NCBI GenBank assembly: GCA_963733905.1
Contig: CAVTEU010000015.1
Location: 12,350-76,349 of the forward strand
Direction of reading: 5' to 3'
Length of the DNA: 64,000 nt
Source of the DNA: DATADW01 sp963733905
GTDB taxonomy: Bacteria; Actinomycetota; Acidimicrobiia; Spongiisociales; DATADW01
Numbering within the stretch: the first letter of the stretch is position 1; every line of letters begins with the position of its first letter. The notes beneath the pieces are model-generated. The model saw only the letters and a list, made by a program, of their open reading frames with translations. It did no database searches and was not told the origin of the DNA. Below, one piece after another: positions 37,457 through 45,922 of this stretch. The translations under genes were made by a program, and so were the position numbers.

Positions 37457-38474
37457 GAACCCGCGTCAGTGGTGGTGGCCCTGGCGGCCGAGGGTCTCCA
37501 CGGGGGTCGCGCCGGGGCGGGTCCACTGCGGCACGGGCCGGCTGGTCGGGCCCCAGATGGCGACGCCGTCGGCGTCCGAGCGCCAGTACCAGCAGATCGG
37601 CGAGCCATGCCCACCGACCGGCGAGCCGGCCTGAGGTGCCTCGGGCCAGCCCTCGGGGTTGTCCTCCCACGCCTCGCGGCGGCCGTAGGGCGTCATGTCG
37701 AGCAGGCCCAAGGTCCCGTCGGCCGGCTCGTTGCCACGGCCCGTCGTGGAGTAGGTGAGGAACACGCGGTCGCCGTCGCGCAGGAAACAGATGATGTGTC
37801 CCTCTTCGGCGAGGAGCGGCGCCTCCACGCCCCGCACCGAGTACCAGGGCTGGGTGTAACCCATGAACTCGACGTAGCGAGCCACCTCGTCCCACGGGCC
37901 CGAGGTCAGGACGGCGAACGAGACGCCCCGGGCGTTGAGGTAAACGGTGTCCTTCATGTGCCAGACGTTGAAGGTGCAGCCCTCGCACTGTCCCTGGTGC
38001 GGCGCGCCGTCGTACCACATGGAGTGGTAGACCGCGAGCTCGTCGCGACCCTGGAACAGGTCGAGGAACGGGACCGGCCCGTCAGCGCCGGTGACCTCGA
38101 CCGCGCCGTCGACCTCGACCATCGGCAGCCGCCGCCGCGCCGCGGCGATCGCGTCGCCCTCACGGGTGTGCGCCTTCTCGCGGACCAGACAGCTCCTCGC
38201 GTGCCGCCTGCCAGGTGGCCAGGTCGACGACCGGCGGCTTGCCGGGGAGGTTGCTGCTCCGCGTTGCCGGGCATGGTCGTCATGGTGTCCTCCGCTGTCT
38301 CGTCTCGTCTCGCTCGGGCTCCCTGGGGCACCTGTCAACTGAGACGACTCACGGTACCGAGACTCATCGAACCGGGTGCCAGGTTGTCTTTGGCGACACA
38401 GACCGCTTGCAGGAGTAGCAGGCCCGCTGACGGCGAAGTGCCTGGATAGCGGAGGCGGACGGGAATCGAACCCG
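37436..38474. mobile_element. Putative tRNA-Sec-targeted insertion B
   Basis: About 1 kb between the middle and the intact copies of the tRNA 3' end, carrying one DUF899 gene. Being nearest the tRNA, it would be the more recent insertion. Confidence 0.4.
37466..38283 (-). CDS. DUF899 thioredoxin-like protein, two frameshifts
   Basis: About 272 residues. The core is typical DUF899: LPMVEVDGAVEV, LDLFQGRDELAVYHSMW, then CEGCTFNVWH (Cys pair) and the C-terminal half with ICFLRDGDRVFLTYSTTGRG, LLDMTPYGRREAWED. The first ~45 residues need two one-base corrections near 38200-38250, where the adjacent frame reads VVDLATWQAAREEL. The family has a thioredoxin-like fold and unknown substrate. It is the only gene in insertion B. 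Confidence 0.82.
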
Positions 38475-38541
38475 CCGGGGGCGTTGCGGCCCCCCACCGG
38501 TTTTGAAGACCGGGGAGCCCACCAGGCGCTCGTTCGCCTCC
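38450..38541 (-). tRNA. selC: tRNA-Sec (TCA), selenocysteine
   Basis: About 92 bases with the marks of selenocysteine tRNA: anticodon stem CCGGT/ACCGG with loop CTTCAAA (anticodon TCA), a long variable arm (GGGGG/CCCCC), T-arm CGGG-TTCGATT-CCCG and an extended acceptor stem GGAGGCG/CGCCTCC plus an eighth A/C position. The discriminator is G, as in other tRNA-Sec. It implies that SelA, SelB, SelD and selenoproteins exist elsewhere in the genome. Its 3' end is copied twice downstream. Confidence 0.88.
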
Positions 38542-38668
38542 GTCGGCGAGGGTAGTGAGCAAAGCCGGGCAGCTCTCGGGTCGGGGAACGCCTGCGCAGG
38601 GCGGTTCGTTCTGCAGCAGTGATCGGCACCAGAGCCGGTATCCTGGGCCGGTCCCGATCCAAGGTTTC

Positions 38669-39506
38669 ATGACCGAACGCGCCACATCGTCCATCGGATC
38701 CATTCTCCGCGATGGGAGGCTGCAGAGAGGGCTCACCGAAGAGGAGCTCGGGGCACGTGTCGGGCAGACGGCCGAGACGATCAGCCGCTACGAGAGCGGC
38801 CGGTCGGTGCCCGATTCCGAGACGATGGCCGCCCTGAACGCCGAGTTGAAGCTCTCGTCCGCAGTCACCGATGTGAACTACGTCCCCAAGCACTCCGCCG
38901 ACCCGGCGCCGGTCACACCGGCGACACTCGACGCCGAACCGGCTTGGGAGACGCTCACCGTTGATGGGGCGGTGCCGGCGCTTCCCCCTGTCGTCGCACC
39001 ACCCGACGAACCGGAGGAGCAGGAGACCGTGGCACCCTGCTGCACCAGATCCGGGGACACACGACGGGTCCCCTCGGTCGTGGAGCGGCGCCCGGCCATG
39101 GGCCGACCCGACCAGGGTGGTGGCGGAGGTCCCCCCCGAGGAGTCGATCCTCCCGCTCGATGAACTCCCTCTGCCTGGCGCCCTGAGAGCGGTTGACGGA
39201 TTGCGAGCCGCTCCGGATGGCGAGCTGGTGTCATCGTCGAGCGTCACCGCTATCGCCTTGCCCTCGCTTCCCGAGGACGAGACCAGGCGGAGCCCGGCGG
39301 TTGACGCCACGATCCTCACCCCGAGGACGGTGCCCGATCGGCCCCGCTCGTATCTCGATCTCCCCGGAGAGCGAAGCCGCTACCGGGTGCGGGCGATCGT
39401 GACGCTTGTCGGGTTGATCGCCCTCATCTACGTGATCAGCTGGGCGATCGGCCGGGCCGGCGACCTGTTCGACGCCATCTTCGACACGATCCGCGCCGTC
39501 ACCTGA
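38669..39506 (+). CDS. XRE-type HTH protein with C-terminal membrane anchor, one frameshift
   Basis: About 278 residues. An N-terminal Cro/C1 HTH (SIGSILRDGRLQRGLTEEELGARVGQTAETISRYESG) is followed by a long Pro/Glu-rich linker and one transmembrane helix (VRAIVTLVGLIALIYVISWAI) near the C-terminus with a short outer tail. The layout recalls RodZ-like or HTH-TM regulators without the extracellular domain. The frame shifts by one base near 39040 in the linker. Function unknown; a membrane-tethered regulator or cytoskeletal adaptor is plausible. Confidence 0.7.
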
Positions 39507-39594
39507 ACGGTTGGCACACTGACGGGCAGCCGGTCGGTGGCGTACCGTGGCCCGGAGCGAACCGGTGACCCGGACGGGTGCGTACTGGAGGTGA

Positions 39595-40125
39595 ATGGAA
39601 CGGGCGATGCGCCGCTTCCGCTCCGGCGACCCCGAGGCGGTACGCGACCTGTACCAAGCTTACGGGCGCGCTGTATTCGTCATCGCCCTGCGCGCTCTGG
39701 GAGACCGGGTACTAGCTGAGGACGCCGTGCAACAGACTTTTCTACAGGCGTGGCGTGCCGCCGAGCGGTTTGACCCCACCCGGGACCCCGGTCCCTGGCT
39801 CTATGCCATCGCCCGCCGGGTCGCGGTTGATGTCTACCGGCGCGAACGACGTCACCGCCTGGTGACACGAGACGAGGAGCCCGAGATCGCGGCGCTGCCC
39901 CCCTCGTTCGAGCGGACCTGGGAGGCATGGGAGGTGCGCTGCGCCGTCGATCAGCTGCCCGAAGACGAGAAGGCCGTGGTGCGGGCGACCCACTTCCAGG
40001 GGCTTACACACGAGGAGGCAGCCGAACGGCTCGGGGTGCCGGTTGGGACCGTGAAGTCACGCTCGCACCGCGCCCACCGCCGGCTCGCCGGTCTGTTGGC
40101 GCACGTCAGGGAGGCGACGGCATGA
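39595..40125 (+). CDS. ECF-type RNA polymerase sigma factor
   Basis: A 176-residue ECF sigma. Region 2: AVRDLYQAYGRAVFVIALRALGDRVLAEDAVQQTFLQAWRAAERFDP and PWLYAIARRVAVDVYRRERR. Region 4: LTHEEAAERLGVPVGTVKSRSHRAHRRLAGLL. The gene is coupled to its anti-sigma by ATGA overlap. Not closely similar to the ECF factor at 12864. Confidence 0.92.
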   Translation: MERAMRRFRSGDPEAVRDLYQAYGRAVFVIALRALGDRVLAEDAVQQTFLQAWRAAERFDPTRDPGPWLYAIARRVAVDVYRRERRHRLVTRDEEPEIAALPPSFERTWEAWEVRCAVDQLPEDEKAVVRATHFQGLTHEEAAERLGVPVGTVKSRSHRAHRRLAGLLAHVREATA

Positions 40126-40803
40126 ACGGGGTCCGCTGTCAGGACTACCGGGCCGCCTACCTGGAGGGCAACCTCGACGGTGCTGCGCTGTCGCACCGAT
40201 CCACCTGCAACGCTTGCCGCGCCGCCGAGCCATCGCTGGATGGGCTACGCGGCGCTCTCGCCGATCCCGTGTTCTGGGAGGAGCCGCGTCCCCGAACTCG
40301 AAGAGCGGGTGGTCGAGGCCATCGCCGGGGGAGCCGAGGCGTTGCCGAGATCCCGCAAGTGGCTCTGGCCGAGCGCTGCCGCCGCCGTGGTAGCGGTTCT
40401 GTTCGGTGCCTGGGTGTTCGTCGCCAGCTCGGCGCCGGATTGGCAGGTGGAGCTCATCGGTGTGGGCGATACGCCCAGCGCCACGGCGCGCGTGGACGGA
40501 TGGGCTACGGAGAACGGCTCGCAGATGGTTGTCGAGGTGTCGGGGCTGGGACCGGCGGCATCGGGCACCGTCTACGAACTCTGGTTGTCAGCCGACCGGA
40601 CCTCGGTCTCCGCCGGCAGCTTCCGCGATGACGGGCGCTTCGAGATGACGGTTGGCGTGTCCCGCCGCGACTTCCCCCGGTTGTGGGTGACCGTCGAGGA
40701 GCCGGGTGGCGAGGCAGGTCCCACATCAGACGAGACCGTGCTCGACGACCCCGAGTTCGTCGACAGCATGAGCAGCCATTGGCCGGCGACCGCGGGCTAC
40801 TGA
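40122..40803 (+). CDS. RskA-like anti-sigma factor, one frameshift
   Basis: About 226 residues. The cytoplasmic N-terminus carries a ZAS motif (LSHRSTCNAC, His-x3-Cys-x2-Cys), then one transmembrane helix (WPSAAAAVVAVLFGAWVFVA) and an extracytoplasmic RskA C-terminal domain (GLGPAASGTVYELWLSADRTSVSAGSF). One base shift near 40285. The partner sigma is the immediately upstream gene. Such proteins release sigma after regulated proteolysis, often under oxidative or envelope stress. Confidence 0.85.
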
Positions 40804-41780
40804 TCGGAGGGTGATCCTCCCCGGCCGGCCGCTCGACCGGCGACGAACCCGGCGAGAAACCCGGCGAGCACTCCCTTGCCCCCCGTGGGGGGTGACACGA
40901 CCCTGACTGCCGGGACTGGGACCGCCGGCGGGGCTTGAGCCGGCACGGGCTTGGGCTTCCCTCCGTCGGCGTGAACCTCGGTCAACTCGGCACCGAAGAG
41001 GACGATCTGGGCCATGTAGTAGATGAAGAAGAGCAGGGCGACGATGGGACCGGCGGCGAAGGCTCCGCCACTGGCGCGCCCCAGGTAGAAGCTGATCGCC
41101 ACCGCACCGATCAGGAGGAGCGCGGCGGTCACCGCACCGCCGAAGAGGACCGACCGCCACCGGGTACGTGTATCGGGCAGGTAGCGGAAGGTGAGCGCCA
41201 ACAGCCCGGCCACCAGCACCAGAGAGACGAGAGGGGTTCCCCACTCCAACGCCTCCTTCGCCACCCCGGTTAGACGATCGGCGACAAACCTGACCACGGC
41301 GTTGGCCCCCACGATTATCAGCAGCATCACGCCGATGATGAGGACGCCGGCGATCCCACGGAGCCGTTTGAAGATCGTCGCCTTGATCCCCTTCTCCTCG
41401 TGCTCGTCGTCGAACACCGCGCTGAGAGCCGCTTCGAGTTGCAAAATCAGGGCCGAGGCGCTGATGAGGAGGAGGACCCCGCCGAACACCGTGGCCGCCA
41501 CGCCGGCGCCACCCTGACCGGCCGAGGCCACCAGCTGTTCGATCAGCGTCGCCACTTCGGGACCGACCGTCTCGCCGACCTGCTCGCTGATCAGCCCGTT
41601 CGCCGCGTCCTCCCCGTAGACGATCCCGGCGATACCGGTGGCGATGACCAGCATCGGGCCGAGAGCGAACACCGCGTAGTAGGCGAGGGCCGCCCCGAGC
41701 ATCGCCGCCCGGTCCTGACCAAACCGGGTGAAGGCCTCCTTGACGAAATTGAAGGCGCGTCGCCACCAAGGTTCGGGCAT
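40797..41780 (-). CDS. YihY/BrkB-family inner-membrane protein
   Basis: A 327-residue protein with six membrane segments. Family motifs: the N-terminal amphipathic helix FVKEAFTRFGQDRAAMLGAALAYYAVFALGP, the middle LQLEAALSAVFD and RLRGIAGVLIIGVMLL, then FRYLPDTRTRWRSVLFGGAVTA and FYLGRASGGAFAAGPIVALLFFIYY. The Pro/Lys-rich cytosolic tail is longer than usual. Wrongly named 'ribonuclease BN' in old databases; real function uncertain. Overlaps the anti-sigma stop by 7 bases, convergent. Confidence 0.9.
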   Translation of the reverse strand: MPEPWWRRAFNFVKEAFTRFGQDRAAMLGAALAYYAVFALGPMLVIATGIAGIVYGEDAANGLISEQVGETVGPEVATLIEQLVASAGQGGAGVAATVFGGVLLLISASALILQLEAALSAVFDDEHEEKGIKATIFKRLRGIAGVLIIGVMLLIIVGANAVVRFVADRLTGVAKEALEWGTPLVSLVLVAGLLALTFRYLPDTRTRWRSVLFGGAVTAALLLIGAVAISFYLGRASGGAFAAGPIVALLFFIYYMAQIVLFGAELTEVHADGGKPKPVPAQAPPAVPVPAVRVVSPPTGGKGVLAGFLAGFVAGRAAGRGGSPSDQ

Positions 41781-41824
41781 CGGGCGACTGTATATCTGAC
41801 CCGAAAGTTCCGACTGTCGGGCGG

Positions 41825-43342
41825 CTAAACCGCGTCGCAGATGCTGGGGTGCAGCTGGTCGTAGCGGTCGAGGTGGGCGCGCCGATCCTGGCGGAGACGC
41901 TCGACGAATGTCTGGTACTCGGTGGCCCTGCCCTGGCGCTCGTAGAGACGCCACGGTTGCAGCAACTCGATGTCGTCGATGCCGGGCACAGAGCTTGCCA
42001 CCAGCTTCCCATTTGTCGGGTCGGTGTCCCACTGGATCGACCCGGAGATGATGCCTCTCACCACCGCCGACGTGTGCCCGGGAGTGACGTTCTTGGAACG
42101 GTCGTCTCCCTCGGGTCCGCCCACCCGGCCGGTGTTGAGCAGGAACACCTCCAACGGGACCTGCTGGAGCAACTCGTAGAAGCGGTTCCCCTGCCAATCG
42201 TCGCGGTAGGCGAAGAACGGGTTGGTCCCAGGGATCCTGAGGAACTTGCCCGCTTCGGTGGCACCACCCGCCGAGGTCCCCTGGGACTCACCCAGCATGA
42301 AGGCCGCCGCCGCCTGCTCCTTGTCGAGCTTGCTCACTGCCGGAACCACGTTCTCGTTGCGGGTGAGCAAGAGGACATAGTCGGCCCGCTCGATGTTGGC
42401 TGGGGGCAGGAAGCCGGGGAGGTGGCTCCCGGCGATGATCGCCCTCGTATTCTCGGTGTGCCGCTTATCAGCGAAGTCGACCTTGCCGTTGCTGTCGATC
42501 GCGACGTTCTCCAGGTAGGTGTCGGGGGCGATCGCCCCGGGCCAGATGCCCGGCTCCGATGTCGGGGTGAGCCCGTACACCTTGGCGAATGTTCCCGCCT
42601 CGGTCCCGAATACCCGGCCGTCGGGGAGTAGCGCCACGAAATCGTCCTGCGACGGGCGGCTCACCTCGGGCTCGGAGAACGTGGTCGTGGTCTTTCCAGT
42701 TCCGGAAAGCCCGACGATGAGGAGCACCCGTGGGCCGCCGCCCAGGTCCATCACCTTGAGCCCGGCGTGGAAGGCGAGGCCCCCCCGCCGGTACATCTCG
42801 GCGTCCCACATCCGAATGCCACCCATCTTGGAGTCGCCGAAGTAGTCCGAGTTGAGCACCCGGGTGACCCCCGCCTCGAGGTCGACGGTCACCAGCCGCT
42901 CGTTCTGGTAGCCGGTGGCGGGGAGGTTGGGCGTGTAGACGACGGTCAGCTCGGGTTCGAACTCGGGCCCGGCTGGGAAGTAGAGGTGCTGTTGCATCCC
43001 GGCGAGGTTGGCGTTGCTCTTCTCCACGATGAGCCGGGTCGCCATCGCCCCGTCGGGGTGGTCGCCGATGTACCCGTCGAGCACCACGACCTCGGCATCG
43101 GCCAGATACCGGTCCTGGGCGGCGGCGACATCGGCATACGCCTGGCGGGTGATGGTGGGAGCGAGATGGTCCTCCGGCCGGTCGGAGACGATCACGGTCT
43201 CGTTGGTCGAGCGGGAGGTCACCGTCGTGAGGATGTCGAGGCTGCCGAATTCGGTCAGATGGGCGTTGGGCTGCTTCTCGGCAAGGGTGCGCAAGTCCTC
43301 GACGCTCAGGCCCTCCTCGACCGAGCGGGCACGAATCGTCAT
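41825..43342 (-). CDS. pckA: Phosphoenolpyruvate carboxykinase (ATP)
   Basis: A complete 505-residue ATP-type PEPCK. The kinase-1a motif GLSGTGKTTTTF, the RLIVEKSNANLAGMQQHLYF region, the metal-binding stretch around FGDSKMGGIRMWDAEMYRRGGLAFHAG and TGRVGGPEGDDRSKN are present. Converts oxaloacetate to PEP in gluconeogenesis. Many actinobacteria use the GTP enzyme instead, so the ATP type is worth noting. The start at 43342 gives TIRARSVEEGLSVEDLRTL; upstream codons look non-coding. Confidence 0.93.
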   Translation of the reverse strand: MTIRARSVEEGLSVEDLRTLAEKQPNAHLTEFGSLDILTTVTSRSTNETVIVSDRPEDHLAPTITRQAYADVAAAQDRYLADAEVVVLDGYIGDHPDGAMATRLIVEKSNANLAGMQQHLYFPAGPEFEPELTVVYTPNLPATGYQNERLVTVDLEAGVTRVLNSDYFGDSKMGGIRMWDAEMYRRGGLAFHAGLKVMDLGGGPRVLLIVGLSGTGKTTTTFSEPEVSRPSQDDFVALLPDGRVFGTEAGTFAKVYGLTPTSEPGIWPGAIAPDTYLENVAIDSNGKVDFADKRHTENTRAIIAGSHLPGFLPPANIERADYVLLLTRNENVVPAVSKLDKEQAAAAFMLGESQGTSAGGATEAGKFLRIPGTNPFFAYRDDWQGNRFYELLQQVPLEVFLLNTGRVGGPEGDDRSKNVTPGHTSAVVRGIISGSIQWDTDPTNGKLVASSVPGIDDIELLQPWRLYERQGRATEYQTFVERLRQDRRAHLDRYDQLHPSICDAV

Positions 43343-43460
43343 CGTTGAAGGCTCCTTCGGGTGGTTTTCGATGCCGACACCCCATGCAGGGAGCGACCGC
43401 CCGATGCTAGTGAGCGTCCCGACTTGGGCTCGCCGGCCGCTCCGAAAGAATGCTGCTTGT

Positions 43461-43509
43461 ACCACCTCCGCGATGTGGGAGAATGCATCTACCAGAGAAA
43501 GGAGGTGGT
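43461..43509 (+). promoter_or_regulatory. Extreme Shine-Dalgarno paired with an upstream anti-SD
   Basis: AGAAAGGAGGTGGTCC (43496-43511) is complementary to the whole 16S rRNA 3' tail with a single G-U. Its core GGAGGTGGT (43501-43509) is also the exact complement of ACCACCTCC at 43461-43469, so a 9-bp stem could hide the ribosome site. Confidence 0.5.
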
Positions 43510-43514
43510 CCTAG

Positions 43515-43670
43515 TTGTCATGTGTAGTCAACGGACTCTGGAGGTGGCCGGGCGCTAGCGGCGCCGCCACTCGAGACGCCGCTCCCACTCATGTGGGACA
43601 GGTGGCGACTCCTACCCGGACCACCGTGACTCTGAGACCCGCGAGCTGTCCGATCGCGGCGCGCACATAG
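43515..43670 (+). CDS. Candidate 51-residue small protein (TTG start)
   Basis: A TTG at 43515 lies 9 bases after the GGAGG of an exceptionally strong Shine-Dalgarno. The frame reads SCVVNGLWRWPGASGAATRD and continues to a TAG at 43670. Two competing short frames exist: ATG 43484 (14 residues, spanning the SD, stop at 43528) and ATG 43520 (12 residues, stop at 43558). No family is recognised and the composition is Arg/Ala/Thr-rich, so coding status is unproven. Divergent from pckA and convergent with the CGL gene. Confidence 0.3.
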   Translation: MSCVVNGLWRWPGASGAATRDAAPTHVGQVATPTRTTVTLRPASCPIAART

Positions 43671-43696
43671 CGTGTAAATGTGCTCAAGGTCCCGAT

Positions 43697-43728
43697 GCGA
43701 GGCCCCCGTCTTCTTGCGGGGGCCTCGC
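43697..43728. terminator. Perfect 12-bp hairpin between convergent transcripts
   Basis: GCGAGGCCCCCG and CGGGGGCCTCGC pair around an 8-base loop. It lies 27 bases from the CGL stop and would end both the small transcript and the transsulfuration operon. No T-run. Confidence 0.65.
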
Positions 43729-43755
43729 CGCGTGGATTGTGGGCTGCTCTCTCCG

Positions 43756-44898
43756 CTACCCCAGCGCCTGGTCGAGGTCCTCCACCAGGTCGTCGACGTG
43801 CTCCAGACCGACGGAGAGGCGGATCATGTCGGCGGGGACCTCCAACTCGGTGCCCTGCACTGAGAGGTGGGTCATCATCGCCGGCACCTCGATCAGGCTC
43901 TCCACCCCGCCGAGGCTCTCCGCCAGACGGAATATCCGGGTTGCGGCGACTATGCGATTGGCCTCGTCCTGCCCGCCATCGGGGATGAAGGTGACCATCC
44001 CCCCGAAGCCGGACATCTGACGGCGAGCCAGTTCGTGCTGGGGGTGGGACGCCAGACCCGGGTAGTGGACCTCGCTGACGCCGACATGGTCGGAGAGGTA
44101 TTCCGCCACCGCACGGGCGTTGCTTCCATGACGATCCATCCGAATCCCCAGGGTCTTGATACCGCGCAGGACCAGCCAGGCATCGAATGGCCCGGCGATC
44201 GGACCAGTGGCGTTGGCCAGGAACCGGAGCCGCTCGATCAGGTCGGGGTCGGCGGTGACCACCGCTCCCCCCACCACATCGGAGTGCCCTCCCAAGTACT
44301 TGGTGGTGGAATGGACCACCAGCGTCGCCCCGAGCTCGAGCGGTCGCTGCAGATAGGGGGTGGCGAAGGTGTTGTCCACCGCCACCATCACCCCGGCGGC
44401 CGTTGCGGTCGCCGAGATCGCGGCCAGATCGACCAAACGGAGTAGGGGGTTGGTCGGGGTCTCCACCCAGACGAGACGGGTGTTGGGCCGGAGCGCCCCC
44501 TCGAGGTGTGCCGGGTCGGTGAGGTCAACCGCGCTCCACTCGACTCCGTGCTCCCCGAGCACTATGGCGAAGTAGCGGAACGTGCCGCCATAGGCGTCGT
44601 TGACCAGGACCACGTGATCGCCCGGCCGGAGCAGCGAACCGACGAGCACCGTCGCCGCCATCCCCGAAGCGGTCGCCACCGTCCCCCCACCCGAATCCGG
44701 GTCCACTCCTTCTAGCGAGGACAGCGCCGTCTCCAAGGCGGTCCTGGTGGGGTTGGCGGTCCGCGAGTACTCGTACCCCTTGTGTTCCCCCGGCCCATGC
44801 TGCGCATAGGTCGATGTGGCGTAGATGGGCACCACCACCGCCCCGGTGGCCGGGTCCGGCTCCTGTCCGGCGTGGATGGCGCGCGTCTCGAACTCCAT
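43756..44898 (-). CDS. Cystathionine gamma-lyase/synthase (PLP, Cys/Met metabolism)
   Basis: A complete 380-residue fold-type I PLP enzyme. Motifs: TRAIHAGQEPDP at the start, YATSTYAQ, YEYSRTANPTRTALE, ASGMAAT, the cofactor Asp in VMVAVDNTFATPYLQ and the Schiff-base Lys in HSTTKYLGGHSDVVGG. The start overlaps the CBS stop by one base (TGATG), and the pairing with CBS indicates the reverse transsulfuration pathway (cystathionine to cysteine). A gamma-synthase role cannot be excluded by sequence alone. Confidence 0.92.
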   Translation of the reverse strand: MEFETRAIHAGQEPDPATGAVVVPIYATSTYAQHGPGEHKGYEYSRTANPTRTALETALSSLEGVDPDSGGGTVATASGMAATVLVGSLLRPGDHVVLVNDAYGGTFRYFAIVLGEHGVEWSAVDLTDPAHLEGALRPNTRLVWVETPTNPLLRLVDLAAISATATAAGVMVAVDNTFATPYLQRPLELGATLVVHSTTKYLGGHSDVVGGAVVTADPDLIERLRFLANATGPIAGPFDAWLVLRGIKTLGIRMDRHGSNARAVAEYLSDHVGVSEVHYPGLASHPQHELARRQMSGFGGMVTFIPDGGQDEANRIVAATRIFRLAESLGGVESLIEVPAMMTHLSVQGTELEVPADMIRLSVGLEHVDDLVEDLDQALG

Positions 44899-45852
44899 CA
44901 GTCCTCCACCCCGTGCTCCTCCAGCCAGCGGTCGTTGAAGATCTTGGACAGATAGCCGCGCCCGGAGTCGGGGAGGATGACGACCACCAACCTTGTCGGG
45001 GAAGCGTTCGGCGACACCGAGGGCGCCGTGGGCTGCCATGCCGCACGAGCCCCCCACCAGCAGGCCCTCGGTGCGGGCGAGTCGGCGGGTCATGGCGATG
45101 GCTTCGGCGTCGCTCACCATCACCATCTCGTCGACCACCTCCCGGTCCAGGGTTTCCGGCCAGAAGTCCTCGCCGACGCCTTCCACCAGATACTGACGCA
45201 CGTCGTCTTCGGTCGCGGCGGTGAAGATCGAGCCCGCCGGGTCGACCCCGACCACCCTGACCTCCGGGTTCTTGCTCTTGAGATAGCGTCCCGCCCCGCT
45301 GATGGTGCCCCCGGTGCCCACCCCAGCCACGAGGACGCCGACCATCCCGTCGGTTTGCTCCCAGATCTCGGGGCCGGTGGTCTGCTCGTGCGCCTCGGGG
45401 TTGGCCGGGTTGGCGTACTGGTCGGGGTGATAGGCGCCGTCGATCTCGGCGGCGAGGCGGCGAGCCACTCCGTAGTAGGACTCGGGATGGTCGGGCCGGA
45501 GATCGGTCGGGGTGACGTGGATCTCCACCCCGTACGCCCGGAGCAGCGACCGCTTCTCTTCGCTCACCTTGTCGGGGACGGTGCAGATCACCCGGTAGCC
45601 GCGCACCGCGCCGACTATGGCCAGACCGACCCCGGTGTTCCCGCTGGTTGGCTCGACGATGGTTCCCCCCGGCCCGAGCAGCCCGAGACGCTCGGCCCGG
45701 TCGATCATCGATACCGCGATCCGCTCTTTGATCGAACCTCCGATGGAGGTCATCTCCACCTTGGCCACCAGGTTCCCTGGTGGGTGGAGGCGGGAGAGCC
45801 TTATCAGCGGGGTCCTGCCGATTGCCTCCTCGGCGCTCTCCCTGATATCCAT
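44898..45852 (-). CDS. Cystathionine beta-synthase / cysteine synthase-like, one frameshift
   Basis: About 317 residues of the PLP fold-type II catalytic core: IGRTPLIRLSRL, EMTSIGGSIKERIA with the Lys aldimine, EPTSGNTGVGLA, and GVGTGGTISGAGRYLK binding the cofactor phosphate. In the published base order an extra base near 44985 shifts the frame; the adjacent frame ends YLSKIFNDRWLEEHG, the usual CBS ending before the regulatory domains. No C-terminal CBS (Bateman) pair follows. With the CGL gene it forms a transsulfuration operon. Confidence 0.9.
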
Positions 45853-45922
45853 GGATTGGCGATGGTAGGCGGCGTCCTCACGCACCGACCGGCCGCACCT
45901 CGGTCGCCGGTACCCTGGCCGG

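Larger units (their letters stand above)
43343..43754. other. Intergenic region with structured small-gene candidate
   Basis: The 412 bases between pckA and the transsulfuration genes hold an SD-sequestering inverted repeat, an extreme Shine-Dalgarno, short frames and a strong hairpin, each listed separately. Nothing else recognised. Confidence 0.6.

Noticed and set aside
40797..41780. Ribonuclease BN annotation for the YihY protein.
   Set aside because: The protein is polytopic and lacks metallo-beta-lactamase motifs; the name comes from an old mis-assignment.
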